This document shows, piece after piece, positions 46,855 through 55,982 of a stretch of DNA of 64,000 bases; position 1 is the first letter of the stretch; the number at the start of each line of letters is the position of its first letter. The DNA comes from JAVBWI01 sp036677445. GTDB taxonomy: Bacteria; Bacillota; Clostridia; Christensenellales; CAG-138. The translations under genes were made by a program, and so were the position numbers. The stretch is taken from contig JAVBWI010000004.1 of NCBI GenBank assembly GCA_036677445.1, forward strand, positions 1-64,000. Direction: 5' to 3'. The notes under the pieces are model-generated. The model was not told where the DNA came from. It saw only the letters and a program-made list of their open reading frames with translations, and did not search any database.

Positions 46855-48132
46855 TCATCCTACTGCGGTCAGTTGCTCAATAAGGCTGCGCGCGATTGCG
46901 GTGAGCTCCTTATCCTGGTCAAGCGCAGCGACAGTACGCATATCTTCAAGCGCTTTCAGCCGGTCGCCCGACTGCAGATAGCAAGCGCCGCGATTATAAT
47001 AACACTGCGCAGTCGCCTCGCCGCCTTCTATAGCGGCGGTAAAATCTTCAATTGCATCCGCCGTCTCACCCTGCGCCATTCGGCTTACACCGCGGTAATA
47101 TCGCATGGGAGCTTCCGGCTGCCCCTGTTCAATGGCGCTGGTAAACTGCGCCGCCGCATCCTCGAATTTTTCAAGCAGCATGGAGGAAAGGCCCATATAA
47201 CTGTACAGGGTGCCGTAATCCAACTGGCCGGACCCTATTGCGATCGCCTCCGCTCCATAGCTTAGCACATCGCCGCTTTTCCCCAAGAGATATGCGCAGA
47301 TTGCCGCCTGCCCGTAGCAAAGGGCCGGGTCTTCATAGCCACGCTTTGCGGCGGTTATAAGATCTTCCATCGCAGGCTCATAACCGCCGTTTTGCAGACG
47401 GCTCGCGCCGCGCATGAAATGTATCATCCCGTTGTTGTCGTAAGTAAGCGACAGGTACTCGTCACACGCGGATTCCGCAGCGAGAAAGTTGCCCTGCACA
47501 TAATAAAGCTGTACGAGCGCCGCACGCATGGAATAATCCGCAGGCGCAAGCGCGAGATACGCAAGCAGGCTTTGGATGGCGGAGCTCGTCTCGCCCTGTT
47601 CCGCGTAGATTTGCGTTTTGAGAAGCTGCGCCTGCGCTTGTGTGGAATCAATCGCAATAACACGGTCAAAGTAAAGAAGCGCTTGATCGTAATCGTTAAG
47701 CAGCGCCAGCAGACAGCCTTTTTTCATCAGCAAGTCTACATAGAGCGCGGCCTGTACGGTGTCCGGAGAAGATTCCGCCATCTCCAGACATACATCCACA
47801 CAGGCAAGCGCGTTCGCATATTCGGCCTTGGCAATGGATGCGGATGCCAGATTATAGAAATCCTCCAGCGTGGTGGGTTTTGTGAGCGCCCCCTCGACCA
47901 CCTGCGCCGCACGCTCAAGTGCGCTTTCGCTTACATACGCAGTGCTGTCCACCAAATAATTCCCCGCCGCGGCAATTACGTTTGTATCGCCATATGTCTG
48001 CCTGTAGATGGTTACCTTAACGGCATCGATGAGAAGAAGTGAACATAATAAAAGCACCGAAAGCGCCGCGGCTACGATGCGTAACCCCCAGCGCGTTTTG
48101 CGCGTACCGATGCTCGGCTTTTCCTGTTCCAT
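46855..48132 (-). CDS. Membrane-anchored TPR-repeat protein
   Basis: This 425-residue protein has a basic N-terminus, one hydrophobic segment (about 16-43) and then roughly eight tetratricopeptide-like repeats, with units such as YDQALLYFDRVIAID and YYNRGACYLQSGDRLKALED. The repeats would sit outside the cytoplasmic membrane if the segment is an uncleaved signal anchor. It lies 147 bp upstream of the giant adhesin gene on the same strand, with no terminator between them. Help in secreting, folding or retaining that protein is an attractive but unproven idea. AAAGGAGAAGGCT precedes the ATG, and a promoter with a palindromic spacer lies upstream. Confidence 0.85.
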   Translation of the reverse strand: MEQEKPSIGTRKTRWGLRIVAAALSVLLLCSLLLIDAVKVTIYRQTYGDTNVIAAAGNYLVDSTAYVSESALERAAQVVEGALTKPTTLEDFYNLASASIAKAEYANALACVDVCLEMAESSPDTVQAALYVDLLMKKGCLLALLNDYDQALLYFDRVIAIDSTQAQAQLLKTQIYAEQGETSSAIQSLLAYLALAPADYSMRAALVQLYYVQGNFLAAESACDEYLSLTYDNNGMIHFMRGASRLQNGGYEPAMEDLITAAKRGYEDPALCYGQAAICAYLLGKSGDVLSYGAEAIAIGSGQLDYGTLYSYMGLSSMLLEKFEDAAAQFTSAIEQGQPEAPMRYYRGVSRMAQGETADAIEDFTAAIEGGEATAQCYYNRGACYLQSGDRLKALEDMRTVAALDQDKELTAIARSLIEQLTAVG

Positions 48133-48187
48133 AGCCTTCTCCTTTGCGTGCCTTTTGCCAAATGCTGTGTAGACGCGTATCGACTAT

Positions 48188-48215
48188 AGTATAGCACATA
48201 TGTGCGCATCCGCAA
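48188..48215 (-). promoter_or_regulatory. Promoter with palindromic spacer, upstream of the TPR/giant adhesin genes
   Basis: Minus-strand -35 TTGCGG (48210-48215) and -10 TATACT (48188-48193) are 16 bp apart. A perfect 12-bp palindrome GCACATATGTGC (48194-48205) fills the spacer next to the -10 and could bind a repressor. The rest of the divergent gap to the SDR gene (48216-48411) is AT-rich with no clear gene. Confidence 0.65.
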
Positions 48216-48411
48216 CGCAAATCAAGGTTACCTGTTGTCCTATTCCCTAGCTATGTACCGACATTATAACGTTTATTCTGCAGCTTTGCTTTCCCACACG
48301 CATACCGCAAGCGTCAATATTTTTATATAACTCGACTGCAGGAATACAATATGGTATTTTAATAGGAAGAGCAATTTCGCGCTAAAGAATTATAAAGGGC
48401 GGAGGCGGGTT

Positions 48412-49185
48412 ATGCGTCGCATCCTGATTACCGGCGGCAACGAAGGAATCGGCTTTTTTATGGCCAAGGCGCTTTTAGAGCGCGGAGACTATGTTGCAGT
48501 TTTGGATATCAACACTTCAAACCTTCAAACCCTTAGGGCGCAATACAATGATGCAGTATTGATATACGCCGGGGATGTCCGCATTGCCTCGGACGTTGAG
48601 CGTTGTGTCCAGGCCGCGGTGCAGCGATGGGGCGCACTGGAGTATGCCGTCCATAACGCTTGCCTGTGTCCCTTTCTGGATTTTACGCATACCACGTCCG
48701 AAGTCTATCGGCAAACGTCCGACGTAAATTTCCATGGCGCGGTAAATCTGGCCCGTGCGGCGCTGCCTGTATTGCAGGCGCAGCATAACGGCCGAATCTT
48801 TTTTGTAAGCTCCGGCGTAGGCATAACGGGGTTTGTCAATATCAGCGCCTATGCCGCAAGCAAGGGCGCACTGGAATCGCTGGCAAAATGCCTGAATATC
48901 GAATACCAAAACAGCGGTATTACTTTCCATATTCTGCATCCCCCGCTCACCCGCACCTCTTCTTCGAGTCCGCTGCCCATACCTCACGAATTTATGGCGG
49001 ATCCGGAAGAAGTAGGCCGCGGCCTTGCAAAACATCTCGACCAAAACCGATTTATCATTTGCCATTCCTTTGCGCTGCGGCTGCAAACGCGTATGGCGTA
49101 TTTATTTCCGCTCCCGCTGGGTAGATTGATGAGTAAAATGACTGCGAACAGCGCGCAAAGCGCCGAACAGAACAAGGGTAACTAA
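48412..49185 (+). CDS. SDR-family NAD(P)-dependent oxidoreductase
   Basis: This 257-residue short-chain dehydrogenase has the cofactor motif TGGNEGIG, NAC in place of NNAG, the catalytic serine in VSSGVG and YAASK (Tyr-x3-Lys). A polar C-terminal tail follows a short hydrophobic stretch. GGCGGAGG precedes the ATG. It is the first of three plus-strand genes. The substrate is not evident from sequence. Confidence 0.9.
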   Translation: MRRILITGGNEGIGFFMAKALLERGDYVAVLDINTSNLQTLRAQYNDAVLIYAGDVRIASDVERCVQAAVQRWGALEYAVHNACLCPFLDFTHTTSEVYRQTSDVNFHGAVNLARAALPVLQAQHNGRIFFVSSGVGITGFVNISAYAASKGALESLAKCLNIEYQNSGITFHILHPPLTRTSSSSPLPIPHEFMADPEEVGRGLAKHLDQNRFIICHSFALRLQTRMAYLFPLPLGRLMSKMTANSAQSAEQNKGN

Positions 49186-49212
49186 GCTGTATAGCTGTAT
49201 AGGGAGGTCATT

Positions 49213-49647
49213 ATGCGTAATTGGAGCGAACTGTATCTGCAGGATACAAAGCCAACACCGGAGCAGATCGCCTTATTTATCGATAGCCCGCTGTGGCGTA
49301 CCCTTTGTGAATATATTGAAAGTACGTACCATGTATCGCCGGAATACGCATACAGCCAGTGCGCCGCGCAAATGGGATGGAATGTGAAATATAAAAAAAG
49401 CGGGCGGGCATTATGTACGCTTTACCCAATGGATGGTTACTTTATTGCGCTCGTTGTGGTGGGTAACCGCGAGCAGGCGGATGTTGAGCTTCTTATGCCG
49501 GGCCTGAGCGATAACATACAGATGCTTTATGACAGAACACCTTTCTCCTGCGGCGGCAGGTGGCTGATGATCGAAGTCCGCACGCCCGCTGTATTGGAGG
49601 ATGTAAAAAAGCTGATCGGAATTCGTGCCGTCAAACACCATAGCTAA
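49213..49647 (+). CDS. DUF3788 family protein
   Basis: This 144-residue soluble protein carries WNVKYKKSGRALCTLYP and GYFIALVVVG, the signature of the DUF3788 family, whose biochemical role is not known to me. GGGAGG lies upstream of the ATG. It follows the SDR gene by 27 bp and precedes a HEAT-like protein, so the three may be co-transcribed. Confidence 0.85.
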   Translation: MRNWSELYLQDTKPTPEQIALFIDSPLWRTLCEYIESTYHVSPEYAYSQCAAQMGWNVKYKKSGRALCTLYPMDGYFIALVVVGNREQADVELLMPGLSDNIQMLYDRTPFSCGGRWLMIEVRTPAVLEDVKKLIGIRAVKHHS

Positions 49648-49750
49648 TTCTACAGTTTTGTTTTCAAATTTATTTTTATGCAATGCATATGTTGTCTGTG
49701 TAGGTTTGTCAAACATGTTGGGGAGTGTAGAACTCTCAAGGAGGCGCTTT

Positions 49751-50353
49751 ATGCAGATCGATACGCTCTTAAGCGGCAAGGATAACCCGAAAGCGCTTGC
49801 CGCCGTGCTTACGGCCGAAGAAATCGACTTTCTTGTTTCTCTGCTGTCACAAAAGGCGGATGATATCCGGTATGCCGCATTTTTGACGCTATGCAGCCGG
49901 AGTGAATTGAACGCGGATGTTTATCCCTATTGGGATATGTTCGTGCAGAAGATGAACGATGCAAATTCTTACCAGCGCAACATAGGCCTGACCCTCATTG
50001 CGCATAATGTAAAATGGGATACGCAAGGGCGCTTTCCCGTTGTGTTTGAACAATACCTTTCACGCTGTCAGGATGAAAAGTTCGTCACTTCCCGTCTGGC
50101 GATACAGAGTATTCCGCTATGGGTGGAGTTCGCGCCCGGCCTTCTTATAACGACAGCAGAGAAGCTCATGGGCATCGATATCGCCTCCCTGAAGGATACG
50201 CAGCAGAAGCTTACTCTCTCCGACATTCTGCATGCATTGCTCGCCATACGGCGCGTAAAGCCGCAGGCGGACATCGATGCATACATTCACCAGGCGCTCA
50301 CCGGCGGCTTTCTGGATAAAAAGGCTGTGAAACAAATACAGGGACTGCTGTAG
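49751..50353 (+). CDS. HEAT-like alpha-helical repeat protein, function unknown
   Basis: This 200-residue all-helical protein has paired helices resembling HEAT or DNA-alkylation-repair-type repeats (IRYAAFLTLCSRSE, QRNIGLTLIAHNVKW, TSRLAIQSIPLW). The ATG at 49751 follows AAGGAGGCGCTTT, which decides the start; an upstream extension overlapping DUF3788 has no ribosome site. No catalytic residues are recognised. Confidence 0.8.
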   Translation: MQIDTLLSGKDNPKALAAVLTAEEIDFLVSLLSQKADDIRYAAFLTLCSRSELNADVYPYWDMFVQKMNDANSYQRNIGLTLIAHNVKWDTQGRFPVVFEQYLSRCQDEKFVTSRLAIQSIPLWVEFAPGLLITTAEKLMGIDIASLKDTQQKLTLSDILHALLAIRRVKPQADIDAYIHQALTGGFLDKKAVKQIQGLL

Positions 50354-50356
50354 GTC

Positions 50357-50386
50357 CGTTGAAAGTCTGCAGGACTTTGTTCAACG
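50357..50386. terminator. Hairpin between convergent genes
   Basis: CGTTGAA and TTCAACG pair around a second AGTC/GACT helix between the convergent HEAT-like and HAD genes. There is no long T run on either strand, so it is only a likely bidirectional terminator. Confidence 0.45.
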
Positions 50387-51058
50387 AATTTCCTGAACAC
50401 ATTCAGTTTTCAGGTTTTCCAAAAGACCTACCACCGAAAGAAGATCCGGCAGCTGTGCATGCAGCAGCGAAAGCGTCTCTTCATCCGGCTGAATCAGATC
50501 GGGAATCATCACAGGCATAAGCCCCGCGTCGCTGGCGGAACGTATGCCGTTGATAGAATCCTCCAGAGCCATGCACTCGGACACAAGTATCCCCAATTTT
50601 TCGCATGCAAGAAGATAAATATCGGGCGCCGGCTTTGAATGCGCGACCATCCTGCCCGAAACGATGGCCTCAAAGTATTCCCCGATGCCCGCGTCCAGCA
50701 AATGCTTGTGTATTTCGTCCGGCCGTGAAGAAGACGCCAGGCCGATCTTATAACCGTTGCGTTTTAAGTACTCCAACAGTTCATACAGGCCTTTCTTGAC
50801 GGGAACATGGTTGCTTGCAAAGTACTGCGCTTTATACGTATTGATATGCGCAAATACCATTTCCGGCGTGATGTGGCCGCCGAACTCATTGATAATATCC
50901 TGCTTGATGGACTGGTCTGTTTTGCCCAAAGTCCTAATGGAAAAGTACCCGATTTTGCCTAGGCCCAGCTGCTCGCCGGTATAATCCCATGCATCCATAT
51001 AGATTCGTTCCGTATCGAACATCAGTCCATCCATGTCGAATACTACCGCTTTAATCAT
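50381..51058 (-). CDS. HAD-superfamily phosphatase (beta-phosphoglucomutase-like)
   Basis: This 225-residue HAD hydrolase has motif I FDMDGLMFDTE, motif II around GLASSSRP, a lysine in AHSKPAPDIY and motif IV EDSINGI. The cap lies between motifs I and II, as in subfamily IA, which acts on small sugar phosphates. The ATG at 51058 is chosen because AAGGAGCA lies directly upstream; the frame stays open for 43 more codons without a ribosome site. The substrate is unknown. Confidence 0.88.
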   Translation of the reverse strand: MIKAVVFDMDGLMFDTERIYMDAWDYTGEQLGLGKIGYFSIRTLGKTDQSIKQDIINEFGGHITPEMVFAHINTYKAQYFASNHVPVKKGLYELLEYLKRNGYKIGLASSSRPDEIHKHLLDAGIGEYFEAIVSGRMVAHSKPAPDIYLLACEKLGILVSECMALEDSINGIRSASDAGLMPVMIPDLIQPDEETLSLLHAQLPDLLSVVGLLENLKTECVQEIR

Positions 51059-51184
51059 GCATTGCTCCTTTTGTATTGCTCCAAGCAGTATAACACAGCC
51101 CATATATGCATAACAAGACATCGGCACAACCATGAATGCACGGTCGCAACTGCAGAATTCGATGCGCAGGCTCTCCATGAAGCA

Positions 51185-51218
51185 CAAAAAAGGCGCCCCT
51201 TTTTTTTGAGAAGCGCCT
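51185..51218 (-). terminator. Terminator of the PRPP synthetase-like gene
   Basis: On the minus strand AGGCGC and GCGCCT (51191-51218) form a stem followed by TTTTTT, 24 bases after the stop of the gene at 51243. Confidence 0.82.
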
Positions 51219-51242
51219 ATACCTGTACCTGTAAGACCTTAT

Positions 51243-52262
51243 TCAGTTTTTCAACAGCGTAGTCTGCTCGGCAAAGCTCATATCCAGCATGCGCTCGGTA
51301 AACTCGCGCCGGAAAAGGTTGCTCATGGGCGTGCGGTCATGAATGATCTTGACAGACTGCGCGAACATGGGCGCAGCGGATATGGTTTTAATTTTTTTGG
51401 AATTCACTGCTTCAGGACACTCTACCGTGTCGGTGGAAATCAAATACTCAATGGGGCTTTCCTCTATACGCTTGATTCCTTTTTCATTGAGTATGTTATG
51501 CGAGAGCGCCGCGTAAATACGCTTTGCGCCCTTATCCTTGAGGCCGTGCGCGATATCGATGAGCGTGCCGCCCGATATAGAAAAATCGTCCACAATCAGG
51601 CAGTTTTTGTTCTTCACTTCGCCGATGATCTCGAGTATCTTTGCGTTTTCATCGTGTCCTGCGCGCATTTTGTCGCCGATGGCGACCGGCCTGCCAAGCT
51701 CGCTTGCAAACATCCGCGCCCTTTTCGCAAACCCCGCATCAGGCGATACAACGACAAGATCGTCGTCCACAAGACCCATGCGGCGGATATATTCGCAAAG
51801 AAGCGACTGTGCATACAGGTGATCCACCGGCTTTTTGAAGAAGCCCTGCACCTGCGGGCTGTGCAGATCCATGGTAATGACCCGGTCGGCCCCCGCCAGC
51901 TCGATACACTCCGCACATACGCGCGCGCGTATGGATACGCGCGGTTCATCCTTTTTATCGCCCTTTGCGTAGCTGAAATACGGAATGATGGCTGTAACGG
52001 AATCTGCGCTTGCGCGCTTGAATGCATCGATCCAGAATAGCAATTCTACAAATTCATCGTTTGGCTGGCGGCCGATAGGCTGTACGATATAAACGTCCTT
52101 GTCTCGAATGGATTCATTGATACGAACAAAAATATTGCCCTCAGAAAACATAATCGTTTCCGCATCGCCCAATTGTGTTCCAAGATAGGCGCACATTTTT
52201 TTCGCAAAAGGCAAGCCTGTGCGCCCCGCAAATATCTTGATGATTCCACCACTCGAATACAT
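51243..52262 (-). CDS. prs: Ribose-phosphate pyrophosphokinase family protein
   Basis: This 339-residue protein matches PRPP synthetases throughout: IKIFAGRTG, FSEGNIFVRINE, ITAIIPYF-like VTAIIPYFSYAKGD, DLHSPQVQGFF and the PRPP-binding VDDFSISGGTL. The last motif differs from the usual VDDMIDTAGT, and the protein is slightly longer than normal, so it may be a divergent paralogue. PRPP feeds nucleotide, histidine and tryptophan synthesis. The ATG at 52262 has AAAGGAAG upstream; 62 extra in-frame codons before it are judged non-coding. A strong terminator follows. Confidence 0.88.
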   Translation of the reverse strand: MYSSGGIIKIFAGRTGLPFAKKMCAYLGTQLGDAETIMFSEGNIFVRINESIRDKDVYIVQPIGRQPNDEFVELLFWIDAFKRASADSVTAIIPYFSYAKGDKKDEPRVSIRARVCAECIELAGADRVITMDLHSPQVQGFFKKPVDHLYAQSLLCEYIRRMGLVDDDLVVVSPDAGFAKRARMFASELGRPVAIGDKMRAGHDENAKILEIIGEVKNKNCLIVDDFSISGGTLIDIAHGLKDKGAKRIYAALSHNILNEKGIKRIEESPIEYLISTDTVECPEAVNSKKIKTISAAPMFAQSVKIIHDRTPMSNLFRREFTERMLDMSFAEQTTLLKN

Positions 52263-52461
52263 GACGTTATTTCTTCCTTTCTTACATTGGCACCCGATGA
52301 CGCCAATCTTTCCTGCGTAATTGATATCCTGCGATGCCGGCTTTTGCAGCCCTTGCCATGGTATTTTGGAGCTTGCTGCAAGTCCGCCTGCATGTCCAGT
52401 GATATTATAACAGCATTGCTGCAAAGCATCAATATATACTGGCGTCAAACAATAAGTGTAA

Positions 52462-53301
52462 CTAATGGCAAGACGTCCAATTGTGCCTGTTATGCATCAA
52501 TTCCGCCGTTTTTACAAGGCAGTCAACCTCTCGCCAAGCGCACCCCAGCGGCGTTCCTTCACGATTCTTACCGTGAAAGTCGCTGCCGCAGGTTACAAGT
52601 AATCCGAATTGCGCCGCAAGGCTTACGAATGTCTCCGTCTGGCCAATTGTGGATGCGGGATAGTAAGCTTCCAGCCCCATTATGCCAAGCTCCGTAAGCT
52701 CCGCCACCACCTGATGTGGATTTTGGCGGATGTGGCAGGGATGCGCCAGCACCGGGATACCGCCCGCGCCGCGCACAAGCGATATTACCTCTTTTGGCAT
52801 AAGCCGCGGCTCCAGATAGTAGCCGGGCTTGCCGGGGCTTAGAAACAGCTTGAAAGCTTCCGTCACGGAAGGGGCATGCCCGGCGTTACGCAATGCCATG
52901 GCGATATGCAGCCGTGTCGTATTGCCGGCGGATTCGGGCAAAAACGCCTCTACGTCATAACCCGCCTGCTTCAGCCTGTCAAATATCACGGTATTGCGCT
53001 TGCGGCGCCGACGCTGCGTTTCCTGCAGCGCATCGCATAGCGCGGGGTTTTTCGGATCCACATCCAACCCAAGTATGTGCAATTCAAACGGACTTTCACT
53101 ATCTATTTCAACGGACGGAAGTACCAAGACACCGTACTGCCGCCCCGCCTCTTCCGCCTCGGGAATGCCCGACATGGTATCGTGATCCGTCAGCGCCAAT
53201 ATGCCAAGGTTCGCTTTCGCGGCCATACGCACTATTTCGGAAGGCGCCGCGGTACCGTCGGACATGACGCTGTGGCAATGCAAATCCATCCTGAGGTTCA
53301 T
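52462..53301 (-). CDS. PHP-domain metal-dependent phosphoesterase
   Basis: This 279-residue PHP protein has all expected metal motifs: DLHCHSVMSDG, LTDHDTMSG, the VLAHPCHIR segment and CGSDFHGKN. Relatives remove phosphates from nucleotide or 3',5'-bisphosphate substrates (RNase AM/YciV-type) or oligoribonucleotides, but the substrate here is inferred. The ATG overlaps the stop of the thioesterase gene (ATGA), indicating translational coupling. Confidence 0.9.
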   Translation of the reverse strand: MNLRMDLHCHSVMSDGTAAPSEIVRMAAKANLGILALTDHDTMSGIPEAEEAGRQYGVLVLPSVEIDSESPFELHILGLDVDPKNPALCDALQETQRRRRKRNTVIFDRLKQAGYDVEAFLPESAGNTTRLHIAMALRNAGHAPSVTEAFKLFLSPGKPGYYLEPRLMPKEVISLVRGAGGIPVLAHPCHIRQNPHQVVAELTELGIMGLEAYYPASTIGQTETFVSLAAQFGLLVTCGSDFHGKNREGTPLGCAWREVDCLVKTAELMHNRHNWTSCH

Positions 53302-53687
53302 TTACCCTTTGCCTCGACTTTTTGCATAAAGCGCGCCGCATCTACGATAAAGCGCTGATGCTCGGCGGTACCGATACTGCCCGCTTCATCGAACGCTTGA
53401 ATATGGAAAGTCAGCGCCCGTCCATCCACGCCGGTCAGCTCCGCTTCGGCCCAGGCGCGCATACGAAGCGGCGTAGCCGCGGTATGCCGTATATCGATAT
53501 GCGTGCCAACCGTTGTATCTCCCTCCGAAAGCACGCCTGATAACGCCTCACATGCCGCCTGTTCCATCAGCGCTACCAGTCGCGGCGTGGACAGCACCGG
53601 CAGCAGTCCGCTGCCCCATGCGCTTGCGGTACAGCTTTCATCCACAATCAATTCTACCCTGCCCTTTTGCCCCGGCTTGCATTTCAT
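53298..53687 (-). CDS. FlK-like thioesterase (hot-dog fold)
   Basis: This 129-residue protein matches the fluoroacetyl-CoA thioesterase-like family. STPRLVALMEQAAC carries the catalytic threonine and glutamate, VGTHIDIRHTAATP the histidine, and the strands that follow fit the hot-dog fold. The ATG at 53687 has AAAGGAG upstream; a longer frame through the preceding terminator is rejected. It probably hydrolyses a small acyl-CoA; fluoroacetyl-CoA itself is unlikely as the natural substrate. Confidence 0.85.
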   Translation of the reverse strand: MKCKPGQKGRVELIVDESCTASAWGSGLLPVLSTPRLVALMEQAACEALSGVLSEGDTTVGTHIDIRHTAATPLRMRAWAEAELTGVDGRALTFHIQAFDEAGSIGTAEHQRFIVDAARFMQKVEAKGK

Positions 53688-53704
53688 ATTTTTCTCCTTT
53701 CCTT

Positions 53705-53748
53705 GAAAAGGGCCGTCTTTATGCGCGCTGCTGCGCGTAAGACGGCCC
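53705..53748 (-). terminator. Terminator of ftsH
   Basis: A 10-bp stem (GGGCCGTCTT / AAGACGGCCC, 53710-53748), with further pairing in the GCGC-rich loop, is followed by TTTTC on the minus strand, 24 bp after the ftsH stop. Confidence 0.85.
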
Positions 53749-53772
53749 CGCAAAGTCCTTCAACCGTGCCGA

Positions 53773-55806
53773 TTACTCATCCTTTTGCTGTCCGTCCTCA
53801 GTTTCTTCCGCGGACGCATCCGGTTCCGGTATGGCACTTTCGTTCTCATGCTCAGGAGACTGCCTGCTCTTCCGCTCCGTATTCGTATCGTTCCCGGATG
53901 CGCGATCCTTGGGCATCTCCTTCGTACTGTAAATGAGGACCTCTTCCCCCCTATACAGTTTTTCAAAGGCATCGCCATCGATGCGCTCATGCTCGATAAG
54001 CGCGTTGGCTACGCGGTCGAGCGCGGTAATATCCTCCTCGATGCAGGCCCGCGCACGCTCGAACTGTTCTTCGAGTATGCGGCGTATCTCCGCATCGATA
54101 CGGCTTGCGACTTCTTCGGAGAAGTTGCGCTGGTGCCCCCAATCCTTGGCGATAAACACTTCCGCCTGGCCGCCTAAGAACACGGGACCGATCGCGTCGG
54201 TCATACCGTACTCCACAACCATCTTGCGCGCGGTTTCCGTGGCGCGCTGCAGATCGTTGTATGCGCCGGTGCTGATATCGCCCAACCGTACGGTTTCCGC
54301 AACGCGGCCGCCCAGCATCATGGCGATTTGATCCTCCAGCTTGCTCTTGGTAACGTGGGACTTATCCTCCTTGGGCAGGGTCATGGTATAGCCCGCCGCC
54401 ATGCCGCGCGGAATGATGGATACCTCATGCACGGGATCGCAGTGCGGGAGCTTGAGCGCCACAATAGCATGCCCCGTTTCGTGGACGGCGGTAATGCGCT
54501 TATCCTCGTCGGTAATAACGCGGCTCCTTTTCTCGGGGCCGACGACAACGCGGGTGATGGCTTCCTCAAGTTCATCCATCGTAATGACTTTTTTTCGTAC
54601 GCGGGCAGCAAGTATTGCCGCTTCGTTGAGTACGTTCTCCAGATCCGCGCCGGTAAACCCGGGCGTACGCTTGGCAAGTACGGAAAGATCGACCTCTTCG
54701 GCCAGCGGCTTATTGCGCGCATGCACGCGCAGTATGGCCTCGCGCCCCTTCACGTCGGGATAATTCACCGTAATCTGCCTGTCGAACCGGCCGGGACGCA
54801 GCAGCGCCGGGTCCAGAATATCCGGGCGGTTGGTGGCCGCAAGCACAATAATGCCTTCGTTGGCCGCAAAGCCGTCCATCTCTACAAGCAGTTGGTTGAG
54901 CGTCTGTTCGCGCTCGTCATGGCCGCCGCCCATGCCCGCGCCGCGCTGGCGGCCCACGGCGTCGATCTCATCGATAAACACCACGGCGGGCGTGCTCTTC
55001 TTCGCGGTGTTGAACAGGTCGCGCACACGCGAAGCGCCTACGCCCACAAACATTTCTACAAAATCGGAACCCGAAATGGAAAAAAACGGCGCTTTCGCTT
55101 CGCCCGCGACAGCTTTGGCGAGCAGCGTTTTACCTGTGCCCGGAGGGCCCACCAGCAGCACGCCCTTGGGGATACGCGCGCCGATATCGTTGAAGCGCTT
55201 GGGGTCGCGCATGAACTCCACAACCTCTTTGAGCTCTTCCTTTTCTTCGTCGGCGCCGGCCACATCCTCAAATGTTACCTTGTTCTGACCGTCCGTCTGC
55301 ACGCGGGCGCGGGATTTTCCAAAGTTCATCACCCTGTTGCCGCCGCCCTGCTGCTGCATCATGAAATAATAGAACACCCCGAGTGCGCCGAATATCAGAA
55401 TATAGGGCAGCATTACCTCCAGGAAGGAAGCTTCCCGCGGCAGGTTGGATTTATAATCAAAGGGATAATCCGCACCGGTCACAGACTCGATATTCAGCGC
55501 GGGATTAAGTTCCACCGTAATGATGGCCATATCGCGGTTAAACGTATCCTCCGATGGAATAACCACGGAAAAATCCGAGCGGCCGGGCAGCTGCTCTTTG
55601 GTATAGGTGCTCCCGCGATACAAGCCGACAAGCTCACGCACCGTAACCTGCACTGCGGCAACCTTATTCTGGCGCACCGCCTCAAGGAACTGGCTGTATT
55701 CCAGAACCTCCGGCGCAGCGCCCGAAGGATCCAAGTTGGTCGCCATCAGTATGATGGCTATGAGTATTATCAGATATATCAAAGGGGTCCGAAAGCTTCT
55801 TTTCAC
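53773..55806 (-). CDS. ftsH: ATP-dependent zinc metalloprotease FtsH
   Basis: FtsH is a membrane-bound hexameric AAA+ protease that degrades membrane and regulatory proteins. The 677-residue protein has two membrane segments (about 9-24 and 133-150), an extracytoplasmic domain between them, Walker A GPPGTGKT, Walker B VVFIDEIDAVG, the SRH TNRPDILDPALLRPGRFDR and the zinc motif HETGH (usually HEAGH, ligands intact). The third ligand region is TGAYNDLQRAT. The C-terminal 50 residues are polar and acidic. The start is GTG with AGGAGG upstream. It follows hpt behind a terminator. Confidence 0.97.
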   Translation of the reverse strand: MKRSFRTPLIYLIILIAIILMATNLDPSGAAPEVLEYSQFLEAVRQNKVAAVQVTVRELVGLYRGSTYTKEQLPGRSDFSVVIPSEDTFNRDMAIITVELNPALNIESVTGADYPFDYKSNLPREASFLEVMLPYILIFGALGVFYYFMMQQQGGGNRVMNFGKSRARVQTDGQNKVTFEDVAGADEEKEELKEVVEFMRDPKRFNDIGARIPKGVLLVGPPGTGKTLLAKAVAGEAKAPFFSISGSDFVEMFVGVGASRVRDLFNTAKKSTPAVVFIDEIDAVGRQRGAGMGGGHDEREQTLNQLLVEMDGFAANEGIIVLAATNRPDILDPALLRPGRFDRQITVNYPDVKGREAILRVHARNKPLAEEVDLSVLAKRTPGFTGADLENVLNEAAILAARVRKKVITMDELEEAITRVVVGPEKRSRVITDEDKRITAVHETGHAIVALKLPHCDPVHEVSIIPRGMAAGYTMTLPKEDKSHVTKSKLEDQIAMMLGGRVAETVRLGDISTGAYNDLQRATETARKMVVEYGMTDAIGPVFLGGQAEVFIAKDWGHQRNFSEEVASRIDAEIRRILEEQFERARACIEEDITALDRVANALIEHERIDGDAFEKLYRGEEVLIYSTKEMPKDRASGNDTNTERKSRQSPEHENESAIPEPDASAEETEDGQQKDE

Positions 55807-55948
55807 TTAACCATATCCTCCTGGAGGCTTGCGCATCTCTCTAGGGCGAAAGCTCCGTAATTTGCATCGCAACAGGCATGTACTCTATCCCGTTGCCATT
55901 TGAATAGTTTATCACACAGCCACACGCTGTTCAATCACTCTAACCGTC

Positions 55949-55969
55949 AAAAAAGCCGCAAAATACGGC
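55949..55969 (-). terminator. Weak terminator after hpt
   Basis: A short GCCG/CGGC stem followed by six T on the minus strand lies 14 bp past the hpt stop. The stem is short, so read-through into ftsH is likely. Confidence 0.5.
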
Positions 55970-55982
55970 GTGCCTGTGAAAT

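Noticed and set aside
54328..55860. A 510-codon plus-strand frame opposite ftsH
   Set aside because: It is fully antisense to a clear ftsH gene, has no ribosome site and its protein resembles no family; long antisense frames are expected in GC-rich codons.
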